From assembly GCF_000299875.1 (NCBI RefSeq), contig NZ_AMRK01000003.1, forward strand, positions 1 through 64,000: DNA of 64,000 nt, in the 5' to 3' direction. The position numbers were made by a program, and so were the translations under genes. The stretch comes from Celeribacter baekdonensis B30. GTDB lineage: Bacteria > Pseudomonadota > Alphaproteobacteria > Rhodobacterales > Rhodobacteraceae. The notes beneath the pieces are model-generated. The model made no database searches. It saw nothing but the letters and a program-made list of their open reading frames with translations, and had not been told where the DNA came from. The stretch's first letter is position 1; each line of letters starts with the position of its first letter. Below are positions 52,985 to 62,107 of this stretch, piece after piece.

Positions 52985-54217
52985 ATGCCCGAGCACGCCA
53001 TGCCAGAACACGTCATGACCTCCGATCCCGCCCGCGCCCGTCGCAACGTGTACATCCTTGTGATGGCACAGGCGTTTTTGGGCGCGCAGATGTCGATGAT
53101 CTTCATCATTGGCGGGCTGGCCGGGCAATCTTTGGCCAAAAACCTGTGCTTTGCCACTTTACCGATCTCCGCGATTGTCTTGGGTTCGATGTTGGCGGCG
53201 ACGCCTTTGTCAGCGGCCATGCAGCGCTATGGCCGCCGTGCGGGGTTTTGGATCGGCACCGGTTCCGGCGCGATTGGCGCCTCCATTGGCGCCGTGGCGC
53301 TGTTGCAGCAAAACTTTTGGCTGTTTGTGGTTGGCGGCCTGTTCACCGGGGTCTATCAATCGTCCCAAGGCTTTTTTCGCTTTGCCGCCACCGACACCGC
53401 CGATGACGCGTTCAAACCGAAAGCCATTTCCTATGTGCTCGCCGGCGGATTGGCCTCGGCCCTCATTGGCCCGCAATTGGTCAAACTCACCTCTCAGGCG
53501 ATGGTCGTGCCCTTCCTTGGCACCTATCTGGCGGTGATCGCGATCAACGTCATCGGCTCCGTCTTGTTCCTGTTCCTGCGCATCCCGAAACCGCCCGTCT
53601 CCACCCATGGTCATGTCGTTGGCCGCTCCCGGCGCGAACTGTTGCGCGAACCTCGGGTCTTGGTGGCGATCATCGTCGCCATGGTGTCCTACGCCCTGAT
53701 GAACCTGGTGATGACCTCCACACCTCTGGCCGTGGTCGGCTGTGGCTTTGAACAAAACACCGCCGCCGATATTGTCTCTGCCCATGTTGTGGCGATGTTC
53801 TTGCCATCGTTTTTCACCGGGTTTCTGATCTCGAAATTCGGCGTCGAACGGATCATGGCCACCGGGCTTGTGATCCTCGGAGCCGCCGGAATTGTCGGCA
53901 TGATGGGCGTCGATATCGAGAATTTCTTTGTCGCTTTGGTGCTTTTGGGGATCGGTTGGAACTTTGGCTTCATCGGTGCCACGGCGATGCTGTCCTCGTC
54001 GCATGAGCCCTCTGAACGTGGCCGGATTCAGGGCCTCAACGACCTTTTGGTCTTTGGCGGCGTGACCATGGCCTCCTTGGCCTCAGGTGGGTTGATGAAC
54101 TGTTCCGGCGGCTCGGCGCAGGACGGCTGGACCGCCGTCAACCTTGCGATGATCCCGCTGCTGACCTTGGCGGGTGGGGCGTTGATTTGGCTCTGGATGC
54201 AACCGAAATCCAAGTGA
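52985..54217 (+). CDS. MFS transporter of unknown substrate
   Basis: Twelve-helix major-facilitator permease of 410 residues. The helix 2-3 loop carries AMQRYGRRAGFWIGTG, a relaxed form of the G-x-x-x-D-R-x-G-R-R motif in which the aspartate position is changed, and LSSSHEPSERGRIQGLNDLLVF is typical of a YfcJ/UMF-like group. The N-terminus repeats MPEHA/MPEHV, offering starts at 52985 and 53000, with a third methionine at 53015. It follows cobB by 137 bases and could be linked to cobalamin precursors, but nothing in it proves that. Confidence 0.87.
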   Translation: MPEHAMPEHVMTSDPARARRNVYILVMAQAFLGAQMSMIFIIGGLAGQSLAKNLCFATLPISAIVLGSMLAATPLSAAMQRYGRRAGFWIGTGSGAIGASIGAVALLQQNFWLFVVGGLFTGVYQSSQGFFRFAATDTADDAFKPKAISYVLAGGLASALIGPQLVKLTSQAMVVPFLGTYLAVIAINVIGSVLFLFLRIPKPPVSTHGHVVGRSRRELLREPRVLVAIIVAMVSYALMNLVMTSTPLAVVGCGFEQNTAADIVSAHVVAMFLPSFFTGFLISKFGVERIMATGLVILGAAGIVGMMGVDIENFFVALVLLGIGWNFGFIGATAMLSSSHEPSERGRIQGLNDLLVFGGVTMASLASGGLMNCSGGSAQDGWTAVNLAMIPLLTLAGGALIWLWMQPKSK

Positions 54218-54227
54218 GGCTTGGACT

Positions 54228-55121
54228 TTAAACCCCGGCCTCGGCGCGCAGACGATCGCGGTGCCGGGCCAACCACAGCGCCGACAGATAGAGCGGACCC
54301 ACGTCCAATTGACCCGCATCGCACATCTGCATCAACCGATCAAAGCTGATCAGGGTGGAGGCAATGTCTTCATGTTCGCTCTCAAGCCCACCGACTCCGG
54401 TCACATCATCGGGCAGATCGGCAATGCCGATATAGGACAGCACATATTCGGTCATCGCGCCGCTTGAGGGGTAATATTCGGCGACTTTATGCAGCGCCTT
54501 GACGGTGATGCTGGCCTCTTCCTCGGCCTCGCGCCGGGCGGTGTTTTCCGCTGTCTCTCCCGCATCCACCCGCCCCGCAATGGGTTCCAACATCCATGGC
54601 CGCGCATCGCCGCGCGCATAGGGACCAAAACGGAATTGCTCGATCACCAAAACCCGGTCTCGTAGCGGATCATAGGGCAAAACCGTCACCGCATCCGCCA
54701 TCAAAAACGCCGCACGACGCATTTCGCCGGAGGTACCCCCGTCAAACCGTGTGTGGGTCAGATGGGTTTCATCCACGGCAAAAAAGGAGGTGTAAGGGAT
54801 CTGGCGGTTGGTTTCGGTGACATCATGGCGCGTCATGTCGCAGCGATCACTGGCACGGGGTCGTGTGCCACGGCGGGCCCTTAAGCGCGCCCAAGCCCGG
54901 ATCAGGATCATCATACGCAGCGCGCGCAGCTCACCCGCCGGTTTTTGCCCGATATACAGCACCACCTCCTCGGCGGCTGCGCGCAAAAATGCCTCGGTGA
55001 GATAGGTCTCCTCGCCATGGATCACCTCATACAGATAGGTGATTTGCTCTGGGCTGTAGCGATCTGAAAGGGCGTTATACTGCGGCGGCATCGGGTCCAT
55101 GAGGGGATCGGTCACGCCCAT
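54228..55121 (-). CDS. trgB: Nudix hydrolase, TrgB-type ADP-ribose pyrophosphatase
   Basis: Hydrolyses ADP-ribose or related dinucleotides. The Nudix box spans GRVDAGETAENTARREAEEE plus ASI, with the metal-binding glutamates in place and serine where the box usually has glycine. The Nudix domain fills the C-terminal two thirds; the first 95 residues are a helical extension (EVIHGEETYLTEAFLRAAAE, RAWARLRARRGTRPRA). In Rhodobacter sphaeroides trgB is a Nudix gene next to trgA, and both confer tellurite resistance; the same order here supports the names. The start at 55121 overlaps trgA by ten bases; 55148 is possible. Confidence 0.82.
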   Translation of the reverse strand: MGVTDPLMDPMPPQYNALSDRYSPEQITYLYEVIHGEETYLTEAFLRAAAEEVVLYIGQKPAGELRALRMMILIRAWARLRARRGTRPRASDRCDMTRHDVTETNRQIPYTSFFAVDETHLTHTRFDGGTSGEMRRAAFLMADAVTVLPYDPLRDRVLVIEQFRFGPYARGDARPWMLEPIAGRVDAGETAENTARREAEEEASITVKALHKVAEYYPSSGAMTEYVLSYIGIADLPDDVTGVGGLESEHEDIASTLISFDRLMQMCDAGQLDVGPLYLSALWLARHRDRLRAEAGV

Positions 55122-55558
55122 TTTCGCACCGCCTTTTCCGTGATCCAACCGCCAAAAAAACCGCCAACAATGAGAATGGTCAACACATCCGGTTTGATCA
55201 GATAGAGCCCATATTCGCCCATCAAGCCGACCATTGACACCAGCGCATCCCCCGGACCGTGATAGCGATGCGACATCGAGCGGTGTATCATGGTTTCAAA
55301 AGCGAAATAGAACACGCTCCAAAACGCCAGGATGATCGACGAGGACAGACCATAGCCATAGGCCGCGCGCATCGTGTCGCCCGCCCGTTTGCCCATAAAT
55401 ATCCAGCCGGTCAAAAGCCCAAATCCGCCACTGATATAGGACATGAATCCCACCTGTGTGCCATCGGGGAGATGGTTTTTGACCAATTCCGCCGCGAACC
55501 ATGCCAAAAGGGCAAACCAGATCGAAGAAACAAGTTTTGCGGCTGTGGGCATAGGCAC
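55112..55558 (-). CDS. trgA: TrgA-family tellurite-resistance membrane protein
   Basis: An inner-membrane protein of 148 residues with four hydrophobic segments (about 8-26, 38-55, 74-90 and 122-140). It contains the family features AAKLVSSIWFALLAWFAAEL, GFGLLTGWIFMGKRAGD and GGFFGGWITEKAVRKW. TrgA was found with TrgB as a tellurite-resistance determinant in Rhodobacter; its mechanism is not known to me. It is translationally coupled to trgB. Confidence 0.85.
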   Translation of the reverse strand: MPMPTAAKLVSSIWFALLAWFAAELVKNHLPDGTQVGFMSYISGGFGLLTGWIFMGKRAGDTMRAAYGYGLSSSIILAFWSVFYFAFETMIHRSMSHRYHGPGDALVSMVGLMGEYGLYLIKPDVLTILIVGGFFGGWITEKAVRKWA

Positions 55559-55586
55559 CTGCTTTGGAATTGTGAGCGCAAGGAGG

Positions 55587-56831
55587 TCACGAGGGCTTGG
55601 TCATCGTAATCTGCGTTACGTCGCAATTTCCACTGTGAAAGGTCGCAGCGCAAGAGGCGAGATAAAAATTCCACATCCGACGGAACCGATCATCAAACCC
55701 CAGCGCTTCGATCTGATCCCATTTGGCGTTAAACACCTCATGCCAGCGCCGCAATGTGACGCTGTAGCTTTCGCCAAATTCCTTGGATTTCACAAACTCA
55801 AGCCCGGATTTGGCGATCTGTTGGCGCAGCACCGTGGGACTGGGCAACATGCCGCCCGGAAAGATGTATTTTTGAATGAAATCAACGGAAGAACGGTAAA
55901 CCTCAAACCGACGATCTTGCAGCGTGATGATTTGCAGCGTCGCATTGCCCCCCGGTTTCAAACAGTCGCGCAGGGTGCCAAAATAGGTTGGCCAGTATTT
56001 TTCGCCCACCGCCTCGAACATCTCGATCGAGGCAATGCCGTCATATTGGGCGCGCTCGTCACGATAATCCTGAAGTTTGAGTTGCACGCGATCCGACAGG
56101 CCCGCTTTTTTGATCCGTTCGGCGGCAAATTTAAACTGCTCCTCAGAAATCGTCAGCCCGGTGACTTTGAGCCCCCGTTGACCCGCCGCATATTCGGCAA
56201 ACCCACCCCAACCACAGCCAATCTCCAACACATGATCGCCCGGTTTCACGCCCATTTCATCGACCATAGAGGCGTATTTCGCGATCTGCGCGGCTTCCAA
56301 ACTCTGTTGCCCCTCCTCAAACAAAGCCGAGGAATAGGTCATCGTCTCATCAAGCCAAAGCCCATAAAAATCATTTCCCAGATCATAGTGATAAGAGATA
56401 TTTTTCTTGGCCTGACGTTTGGAATTGGTGTTCAACCAATGGCGCATCCGCTCATAGGCACGCACAAAGGCCATGCCCGGAAACCCGTCGTAAAGATCAT
56501 CATTGTCGGCATGAAGCAGGTCCATGAACGCCATCAAATCCGGTGTGCTCCAGCCCTGATCAAGGTAATCCTCGCAAAACCCAAGATCGCCTTCGCGGAT
56601 GAGCCGGGCAAAGACATCGTCCGAGTGGACATGAATCTCGGCCACAGGTCCCGTCGAGCGCCCTTCGGCGCGAAACACCCGCCCATCCGGCATCACAAAA
56701 TCCAACCGCCCGCGCGACATATTGGTCGCAACATCAAACACTTGAGTGAAATATCGCGGCAGGTTGCCCTGCCCCTCTGTTGAGGTAAACACCTCTTTGG
56801 CCTGTGCCGGCCGGGTGGTGTGATCAAGCAT
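55587..56831 (-). CDS. Cyclopropane-fatty-acyl-phospholipid synthase family methyltransferase
   Basis: Transfers a methylene or methyl group from S-adenosylmethionine to unsaturated acyl chains of membrane phospholipids. The 414-residue protein has an N-terminal lipid-binding region, ISYHYDLGNDFYGLWLDETM (the Cfa signature), the SAM motif VLEIGCGWGGFAEYAAGQRG, SIEMFEAVGEKYWPTYF and IFPGGMLPSPTVLRQQ. Length and motifs match Cfa; the product could be a cyclopropane or another branched acyl chain. It is upstream of and co-oriented with trgA-trgB, suggesting a stress-response group. Confidence 0.92.
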   Translation of the reverse strand: MLDHTTRPAQAKEVFTSTEGQGNLPRYFTQVFDVATNMSRGRLDFVMPDGRVFRAEGRSTGPVAEIHVHSDDVFARLIREGDLGFCEDYLDQGWSTPDLMAFMDLLHADNDDLYDGFPGMAFVRAYERMRHWLNTNSKRQAKKNISYHYDLGNDFYGLWLDETMTYSSALFEEGQQSLEAAQIAKYASMVDEMGVKPGDHVLEIGCGWGGFAEYAAGQRGLKVTGLTISEEQFKFAAERIKKAGLSDRVQLKLQDYRDERAQYDGIASIEMFEAVGEKYWPTYFGTLRDCLKPGGNATLQIITLQDRRFEVYRSSVDFIQKYIFPGGMLPSPTVLRQQIAKSGLEFVKSKEFGESYSVTLRRWHEVFNAKWDQIEALGFDDRFRRMWNFYLASCAATFHSGNCDVTQITMTKPS

Positions 56832-56943
56832 CTTGGCCTCCGTTTATCCCTGTAGCGTCGTCTTGTGGTTCATCTTGGAGTGTGGATGTGGCGGCATATT
56901 CCGCCCCGTTTTACCCCCAAATATAGCATAAATTCGCGTTTCG

Positions 56944-58341
56944 TCACGGTTTGAGCCGCGCATAGGCCGCAAGGGCCCGCACGCGCCCCTCTTTCAACCC
57001 AATGATCGGCTCCGGGTATCGATCCTGATGAGACAGGCCCCAACTTTTGGGCACCGCCGCGAAATAGGACAAAGCTGTCTCGCTCGGCTCCGCCTCTCCC
57101 TCGGCAATCCACGCCCGCAGATAGGCCCCATCGGCATCAAATTTCTCGGCCTGACCATCGGGGTTAAACACCCGAAAATAAGGCGCGGCATCGGGGCCAC
57201 ATCCGGCCACCCATTGCCATCCCATCGCATTGGCCGCCGGATCCCAATCAATCAAAGAATCCTCAAACCACGCCCGGCCAATCCGCCAATCAGTCAGCAA
57301 ATGTTTGGTCAAAAACGACGCCACAATCATCCGCGCCCGGTTGTGCATCACCCCGGTGACATACATCTCGCGCATCGCGGCATCGACAAACCGCACCCCG
57401 GTGCGCCCGCGCCGCCACGCCTCGGCGTCGTCATTCTCGCCGCGCCAGTCAAACTCATCCCAGCCCTCGCGGTGATTGCGATGGGCCAAATCCGGTTCGC
57501 GATACAACAGATGATAGGCAAACTCGCGCCAGACGAGTTCTTTCAGGAAATGCTCGGCACCTGCCGCCCCTGCCTCCATCGCATGCCATCCTGCGTGCCA
57601 TATGCGTCGCGGTGATATTTCGCCGTAGGTCAGGTTCTCCGACAGGCCCGAACACACCGGCTCCGCAGGGAAATCGCGCTTGGCCTTATAGGCCTCGACA
57701 TGGCGCTCGATAAACGCATCAAGCCGTGCCAAAGCCGCTGCTTCGCCAATGTGACAATGGGGCAAAACCACCGCCGCCCCGCGCTGCATCTTGCCCCCCA
57801 TTTGCCAATCGACCAGCGCCTCACTCTTGGGCCAATCCTGTGGCCAAATCACATCCGGCGCAGGCAAAAGATCCGCCACGCTGCGCGCGCGCACCGTGTT
57901 CCAAAACGGCGTGTAGACCTTGTAATAGCCGCCGGTTTTGGTCTCCACCGTCCAGGGCTCAAAACACAGATGACCGTTTGAGGATTGCGCCTGAATCCCC
58001 GCAGTTTTCAGTGCCGATTTGACGGCCGTGTCGCGTGCAATCGCCGCTTTGTCATACAGACGATTCCAATACACGCCCTCGGCCCCAAGCTCGTCGGCCA
58101 GCTGCAATAGCACCTCAGAGGCCGCACCAGAGCGCAGGACAACCCGCCCGCCCAAGGCCTCAATCCGCGCAATCAGATGCGCCAACCCAAGCCCCATCCG
58201 CCATTTCGGCGCCGCACCCAAATCCGCGACTGTGTCATCGAAAATAAACACAGGCACAACCGCGCCCAAAGCAGCCGCCGCGACCAAAGCCGGGTTGTCT
58301 GAAAGGCGAAAGTCTCGCCGGATCCACCAAATTGACGTCAT
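56944..58341 (-). CDS. phrB: Deoxyribodipyrimidine photolyase
   Basis: Light-driven repair of UV cyclobutane dimers with FADH-. The 465-residue class I photolyase has the N-terminal antenna domain (WWIRRDFRLSDNPAL) and the FAD domain with ELVWREFAYHLLYREPDL, VRFVDAAMREMYVTGVMHNR and SLIDWDPAANAMGWQWVAGCGPDAAPYF (split here only in reading). Start at 58341, after GGAGAGAAA; upstream sequence is non-coding. A cryptochrome-like role is less likely given the intact CPD motifs. Confidence 0.94.
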   Translation of the reverse strand: MTSIWWIRRDFRLSDNPALVAAAALGAVVPVFIFDDTVADLGAAPKWRMGLGLAHLIARIEALGGRVVLRSGAASEVLLQLADELGAEGVYWNRLYDKAAIARDTAVKSALKTAGIQAQSSNGHLCFEPWTVETKTGGYYKVYTPFWNTVRARSVADLLPAPDVIWPQDWPKSEALVDWQMGGKMQRGAAVVLPHCHIGEAAALARLDAFIERHVEAYKAKRDFPAEPVCSGLSENLTYGEISPRRIWHAGWHAMEAGAAGAEHFLKELVWREFAYHLLYREPDLAHRNHREGWDEFDWRGENDDAEAWRRGRTGVRFVDAAMREMYVTGVMHNRARMIVASFLTKHLLTDWRIGRAWFEDSLIDWDPAANAMGWQWVAGCGPDAAPYFRVFNPDGQAEKFDADGAYLRAWIAEGEAEPSETALSYFAAVPKSWGLSHQDRYPEPIIGLKEGRVRALAAYARLKP

Positions 58342-58443
58342 TTTCTCTCCGCGTTCCAAATGGTTACGCGTGCGCCTTGGCCGTGGATCACTCTGGCAGG
58401 AAATATTTTGACCAAGGCCCTTACCATGGTCCAAATACTCAGA

Positions 58444-60282
58444 TCACGCCGCCGCCTCGTCGCGGTCTTCGGCCTGTGCCGCCCACATCGCCGCGTATTT
58501 GCCATGGGCGTTCAACAGCCCCTCATGGGTGCCGCGCTCGACCACCTGCCCCTGTTCCAGAACCACGATTTCATCGGCATCGGCCACGGTGGAGAGCCGG
58601 TGCGCAATGGTGATCACGGTGCGGCCTTCGCCAGCGGCCTTGAGCGCGTCCAAAATATCGCGCTCGGTCTGGGTGTCGAGCGCCGAGGTCGCCTCATCGA
58701 GCAACAGGATCGGCGGGTCTTTGAGCAGCGTGCGGGCAATTCCCACCCGCTGTTTTTCCCCGCCCGACAGTTTCAACCCGCGCTCGCCCACCTGGGTCTC
58801 GTAGCCGTCTGGCAGGCCGATGATGAAATCGTGAATCCGGGCCTTTTGCGCGGCTTTGACAATCTCCTCATAGCTCGCCCCATCACGCCCATAGCCAATG
58901 TTATAGCGGATCGTGTCGTTGAACAGCACCGTGTCCTGCGGCACCACGCCGATGGCGGCGTGCAGGCTGTTTTGCGTCACATCGCGAATGTCCTGACCGT
59001 CGATCTGCAACGATCCGCCGGTGACCTCGTAAAACCGAAACAGCAACCGGCCGATGGTGGATTTGCCCGACCCGGACGGGCCAACGATGGCCAAAGAGCG
59101 CCCGGCGGGCACGACAATATCCACGCCTTTGAGGATCGGACGGGCCGGGTCATAATGAAATTCAACTTCTTTGAGTACCACGGCCCCGCCCGCCACCTGA
59201 AGCTCGGGCGCATTGGGCGCGTCAAGGATTTCTGCGGGTTGATGCAACAGATCAAACATCGCCTCCATATCGACCAGCCCCTGACGGATTTCACGGTACA
59301 CCGTCCCAAGGAAATTCAGCGGCATGGTGATCTGCACCATATAGGCGTTGACCATGACAAAATCGCCCACGGTCATCGTGCCGTTTTCAACCCCAAGCGC
59401 GGCCATGACCATCACGATCACAAGCCCCGCTGTGATCAAAAAGCTTTGGCCAAAGTTGAGAAACCCCAGCGAATAGGCGGTTTTGACCGCCGCCGTTTCA
59501 TAGGCTTCCATGGCTTTGTCATAGCGCGCCGCTTCGCGTTGTTCGGCGCCGAAATATTTCACCGTTTCAAAGTTCAAAAGACTGTCGATCGCCTTTTGAT
59601 TGGCGTCGGTATCCTGGTCGTTCATCTCCTTGCGCAGCTTCACCCGCCATTCCGTGACCTTAAAGGTAAAGACCACATAGGCGAGGATCGTCCCGGCCAA
59701 AACGGCCATATAGGAGGCACCAAAGGCAAAGGAGACGACCACCAAAATCATAGCAAGTTCAATCGCCAAAGGCCCGATACTGAACACCAGAAAGCGCAGC
59801 AAAAACGCCACGCCTTTGGTGCCACGCTCAATAATCCGGCTAAGCCCCCCGGTTTTGCGGGCAATGTGATAGCGCATGGAGAGGGCGTGAATGTGATTGA
59901 AGGTCTCAAGCGCCAATTTGCGCAGCGCCGATTGCGCCACCGGAGCAAAGACCACATCGCGCAACTGGTTGAACCCGTTCGACATCAGCCGCGCCATGCC
60001 ATAGGCGACGGTCAACCCAACCGCCCCCATGCCCAACATCCAGGCCGCCGATTTGGCGTCCCCGGCCAAAGCATCGACGGCGGCTTTGTACAACACAGGC
60101 GTGCCAACGGTGACAACTTTCGCCGCCATCAAAAACACCAAGGCGATGATCACCCGGATTTTGGTGGCACGGACTTCGGCTTTTGGACCTGCGTTGGGCC
60201 AAAAATACGGGATCACGGCACGGATCACCGCCCATCCATTTTTCGGGCCTTCGGTGGTGGTCATCGGGCGGTTGCCGCGCAT
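58444..60282 (-). CDS. Atm1-type ABC exporter (ABCB7/HMT1 class)
   Basis: Homodimeric half-transporter with a six-helix membrane domain (about residues 40-330) and one ATPase domain. The latter has Walker A GPSGSGKST, Q-loop VVPQDTVLFNDTI, signature LSGGEKQRVGIART, Walker B ILLLDEATSALD and H-loop IAHRLSTV. The membrane part matches Atm1 (LRKEMNDQDTDANQKAIDSL, then LLNFETVKYFGAE). Bacterial Atm1 proteins export glutathione conjugates, polysulfides or metal-thiol complexes. Start at 60282, with AAAGG seven bases upstream. Its position next to the tellurite and photolyase genes fits a detoxification role. Confidence 0.9.
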   Translation of the reverse strand: MRGNRPMTTTEGPKNGWAVIRAVIPYFWPNAGPKAEVRATKIRVIIALVFLMAAKVVTVGTPVLYKAAVDALAGDAKSAAWMLGMGAVGLTVAYGMARLMSNGFNQLRDVVFAPVAQSALRKLALETFNHIHALSMRYHIARKTGGLSRIIERGTKGVAFLLRFLVFSIGPLAIELAMILVVVSFAFGASYMAVLAGTILAYVVFTFKVTEWRVKLRKEMNDQDTDANQKAIDSLLNFETVKYFGAEQREAARYDKAMEAYETAAVKTAYSLGFLNFGQSFLITAGLVIVMVMAALGVENGTMTVGDFVMVNAYMVQITMPLNFLGTVYREIRQGLVDMEAMFDLLHQPAEILDAPNAPELQVAGGAVVLKEVEFHYDPARPILKGVDIVVPAGRSLAIVGPSGSGKSTIGRLLFRFYEVTGGSLQIDGQDIRDVTQNSLHAAIGVVPQDTVLFNDTIRYNIGYGRDGASYEEIVKAAQKARIHDFIIGLPDGYETQVGERGLKLSGGEKQRVGIARTLLKDPPILLLDEATSALDTQTERDILDALKAAGEGRTVITIAHRLSTVADADEIVVLEQGQVVERGTHEGLLNAHGKYAAMWAAQAEDRDEAAA

Positions 60283-60400
60283 ATGGGCTGCCTTTCGGTG
60301 GCATGTTTCAAAGCGAGCGACACAATCGCGCAGACCACCGCCGGGCACAAGCCCCGATGCCGCACAGCCTGCTGTGCCTTCGGTCTCACACCTGATCGGA

Positions 60401-61825
60401 TCACTCAGGTAAAACGAAAATCTGCCCCGGATAGATCAAATCAGCATCGCGAATTTGGCTTTTGTTGGCATCAAACACCCGCACATACATCACCCCATCG
60501 CCATAGGTTGCCGAGGCAATCCCCCAAAGCGTATTGCCGGGCTGAACGGTCACAGACATGATGCGTTTGGCCGGGGCCGGGGCCGGAGTTGGGGCCGGGG
60601 TTGGAGCTGCGGCTGGGGTCGGTTTGGAGAGCGGGGCTTCAAGGGGCGCGCTCGTCTGCCCAATCGGTATCGCCGCATCCCCCGCGGACGTCCCCGCCAA
60701 AACCGCCACATCTTCACGATGGAACGGGATTTCGGCGCGCTGTGTGACCTGCCCTGTCGCGTCCACCTGATCGGCGCGCAACCTGTAGCGCCCCGGAGCC
60801 ACATGGCTCAGTTCCTGCCGCCATTGCCCATCCGCGCCAATCGAAGCCTCGGCCTTGAGCGCCTCCATGAGATAGAGCCGCACACTCTGCCCCGGCGCGC
60901 CACGCCCAGACACAAACACCCGCCCCTCGGGATCGTAAGTCACCGCATCAATGCGCAAGTCTCCCGCCTCAGTGCCCGGCTGTTGCAACACTTTGACGCC
61001 CTCATCGGTCGCGATCATCACTGTGGGGGCAACTGGTGGGACACTTGCGTTTTCTGCTGTGCTTTCTGCCGTGTTTTCTGGTGTGGGATCGGTCTGTGAC
61101 TGTTCCCCCGGTTCAGCAGTCTCACCAGTCGCCCCAGCCTCGGCGGTCCGCAAAATCGACGTTGCCACGGCACCTCCCGTGGCGGAGGCTGCGGCCGCAT
61201 CCCCCGGTTCGCTTTGTGCCGCGCCCGTTTCCGCCGGGACGCCATCCACCGCCACAGCGGCACTCTCGGTGCTGACATCAAGGTCCGGCACCGCAGCAAA
61301 GGGTGCAATGATCACACTTTCGGCGCTGTCCAACACGTTTTCGCTGCCGTCTGGTGTGTCCGCATTCGCCCCGCTGCGCAGGCGCATTTCGCGCGGGCTA
61401 TCGCTCCCGGCGAGATCGAACAAGGCGACAAATTCGCCGCGGCCGTTGGCCGATGTGCGCGCCACCTCTTGACCATCGACCAAGATTGCCACCTCAGCCC
61501 CCGCCTCGGCGCGTCCGGCCACCGTGGCCAAGCCATCGGGAGGAATGCGCACAAGATCGAAGGCCGGATAGCTCTGTACCATGCCTGCGGGCGCGATCTC
61601 TTGGTCCGTTGGCGCTTGGCTTTCGGGGCTTTCGGGCGCGACCGTGTCCGCCGCCTCCCTCCCTGTCCCACCGTCAGAGATCCCGATCTCAGAGGTCAAC
61701 GCCGCTGGCGCGCCCGGCGCACCGCCGCCGGGATAGGCCACATATAATGTGTACCCGATCCCTGCCACCAACCCGATCGCCACCACTGCGGCGACGGGCA
61801 TCATCCATCCCTGCGTTTTGCCCAT
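60401..61825 (-). CDS. LysM-domain, signal-anchored cell-envelope protein
   Basis: A 474-residue protein with an N-terminal membrane anchor (about residues 8-31, MMPVAAVVAIGLVAGIGYTL), a long Ala/Glu/Thr-rich disordered region interrupted by bacterial Ig-like pieces (GLATVAGRAEAGAEVAILVD, then VFVSGRGAPGQSVRLYL), a PAPTPAPTPAPAPAK linker and a C-terminal LysM domain (VTVQPGNTLWGIASATYGDG, ending PGQIFVLPE) for peptidoglycan binding. Start at 61825, where AAGGA is five bases upstream. It probably tethers envelope layers or positions hydrolases; no catalytic domain is visible. Confidence 0.85.
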   Translation of the reverse strand: MGKTQGWMMPVAAVVAIGLVAGIGYTLYVAYPGGGAPGAPAALTSEIGISDGGTGREAADTVAPESPESQAPTDQEIAPAGMVQSYPAFDLVRIPPDGLATVAGRAEAGAEVAILVDGQEVARTSANGRGEFVALFDLAGSDSPREMRLRSGANADTPDGSENVLDSAESVIIAPFAAVPDLDVSTESAAVAVDGVPAETGAAQSEPGDAAAASATGGAVATSILRTAEAGATGETAEPGEQSQTDPTPENTAESTAENASVPPVAPTVMIATDEGVKVLQQPGTEAGDLRIDAVTYDPEGRVFVSGRGAPGQSVRLYLMEALKAEASIGADGQWRQELSHVAPGRYRLRADQVDATGQVTQRAEIPFHREDVAVLAGTSAGDAAIPIGQTSAPLEAPLSKPTPAAAPTPAPTPAPAPAKRIMSVTVQPGNTLWGIASATYGDGVMYVRVFDANKSQIRDADLIYPGQIFVLPE

Positions 61826-61978
61826 TGTGTCCTTCATCCCCATATCCCACGCCCAACACGCCAAGCAGAGTTTGGCCCGGTCAGTATGACCGCGCGACCA
61901 AAGCACCACCACATTGCTTTTGACAAGGGTTGAGACAGCCTAGCAAGGGGGCTAACAAGGGTCAAAGACTTCCTTTTT

Positions 61979-62095
61979 CAAAGCGTTTCAAGCAAAGCCC
62001 GTCCGCACTGGCTTTCGGCGCCCCCCTGACGAGGCTGACATGTCCCACAGCGTTTCCAGTCAAACCTGCCTCAGATGTTCCTGGAAACGCTTTAG
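61979..62095. repeat. Three GCGTTTC repeats in a divergent promoter region
   Basis: CAAAGCGTTTCA at 61979-61990, CAGCGTTTCCAG at 62048-62059, and the inverted copy CTGGAAACGCTTTAG at 62081-62095. The last two form an 11-base inverted repeat 21 bases apart. They sit in the 280-base region between the LysM gene and the LOG-family gene, the inverted pair directly before the latter's start. They look like operators of a LacI-type or similar regulator; none is adjacent. Confidence 0.55.
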
Positions 62096-62107
62096 AAAGT
62101 ACGCGTC

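Noticed and set aside
58360-60561. A 733-codon open frame antisense to the Atm1-type exporter
   Set aside because: The minus-strand exporter has every ABC motif; the plus-strand frame is His/Arg/Gln-rich antisense noise.
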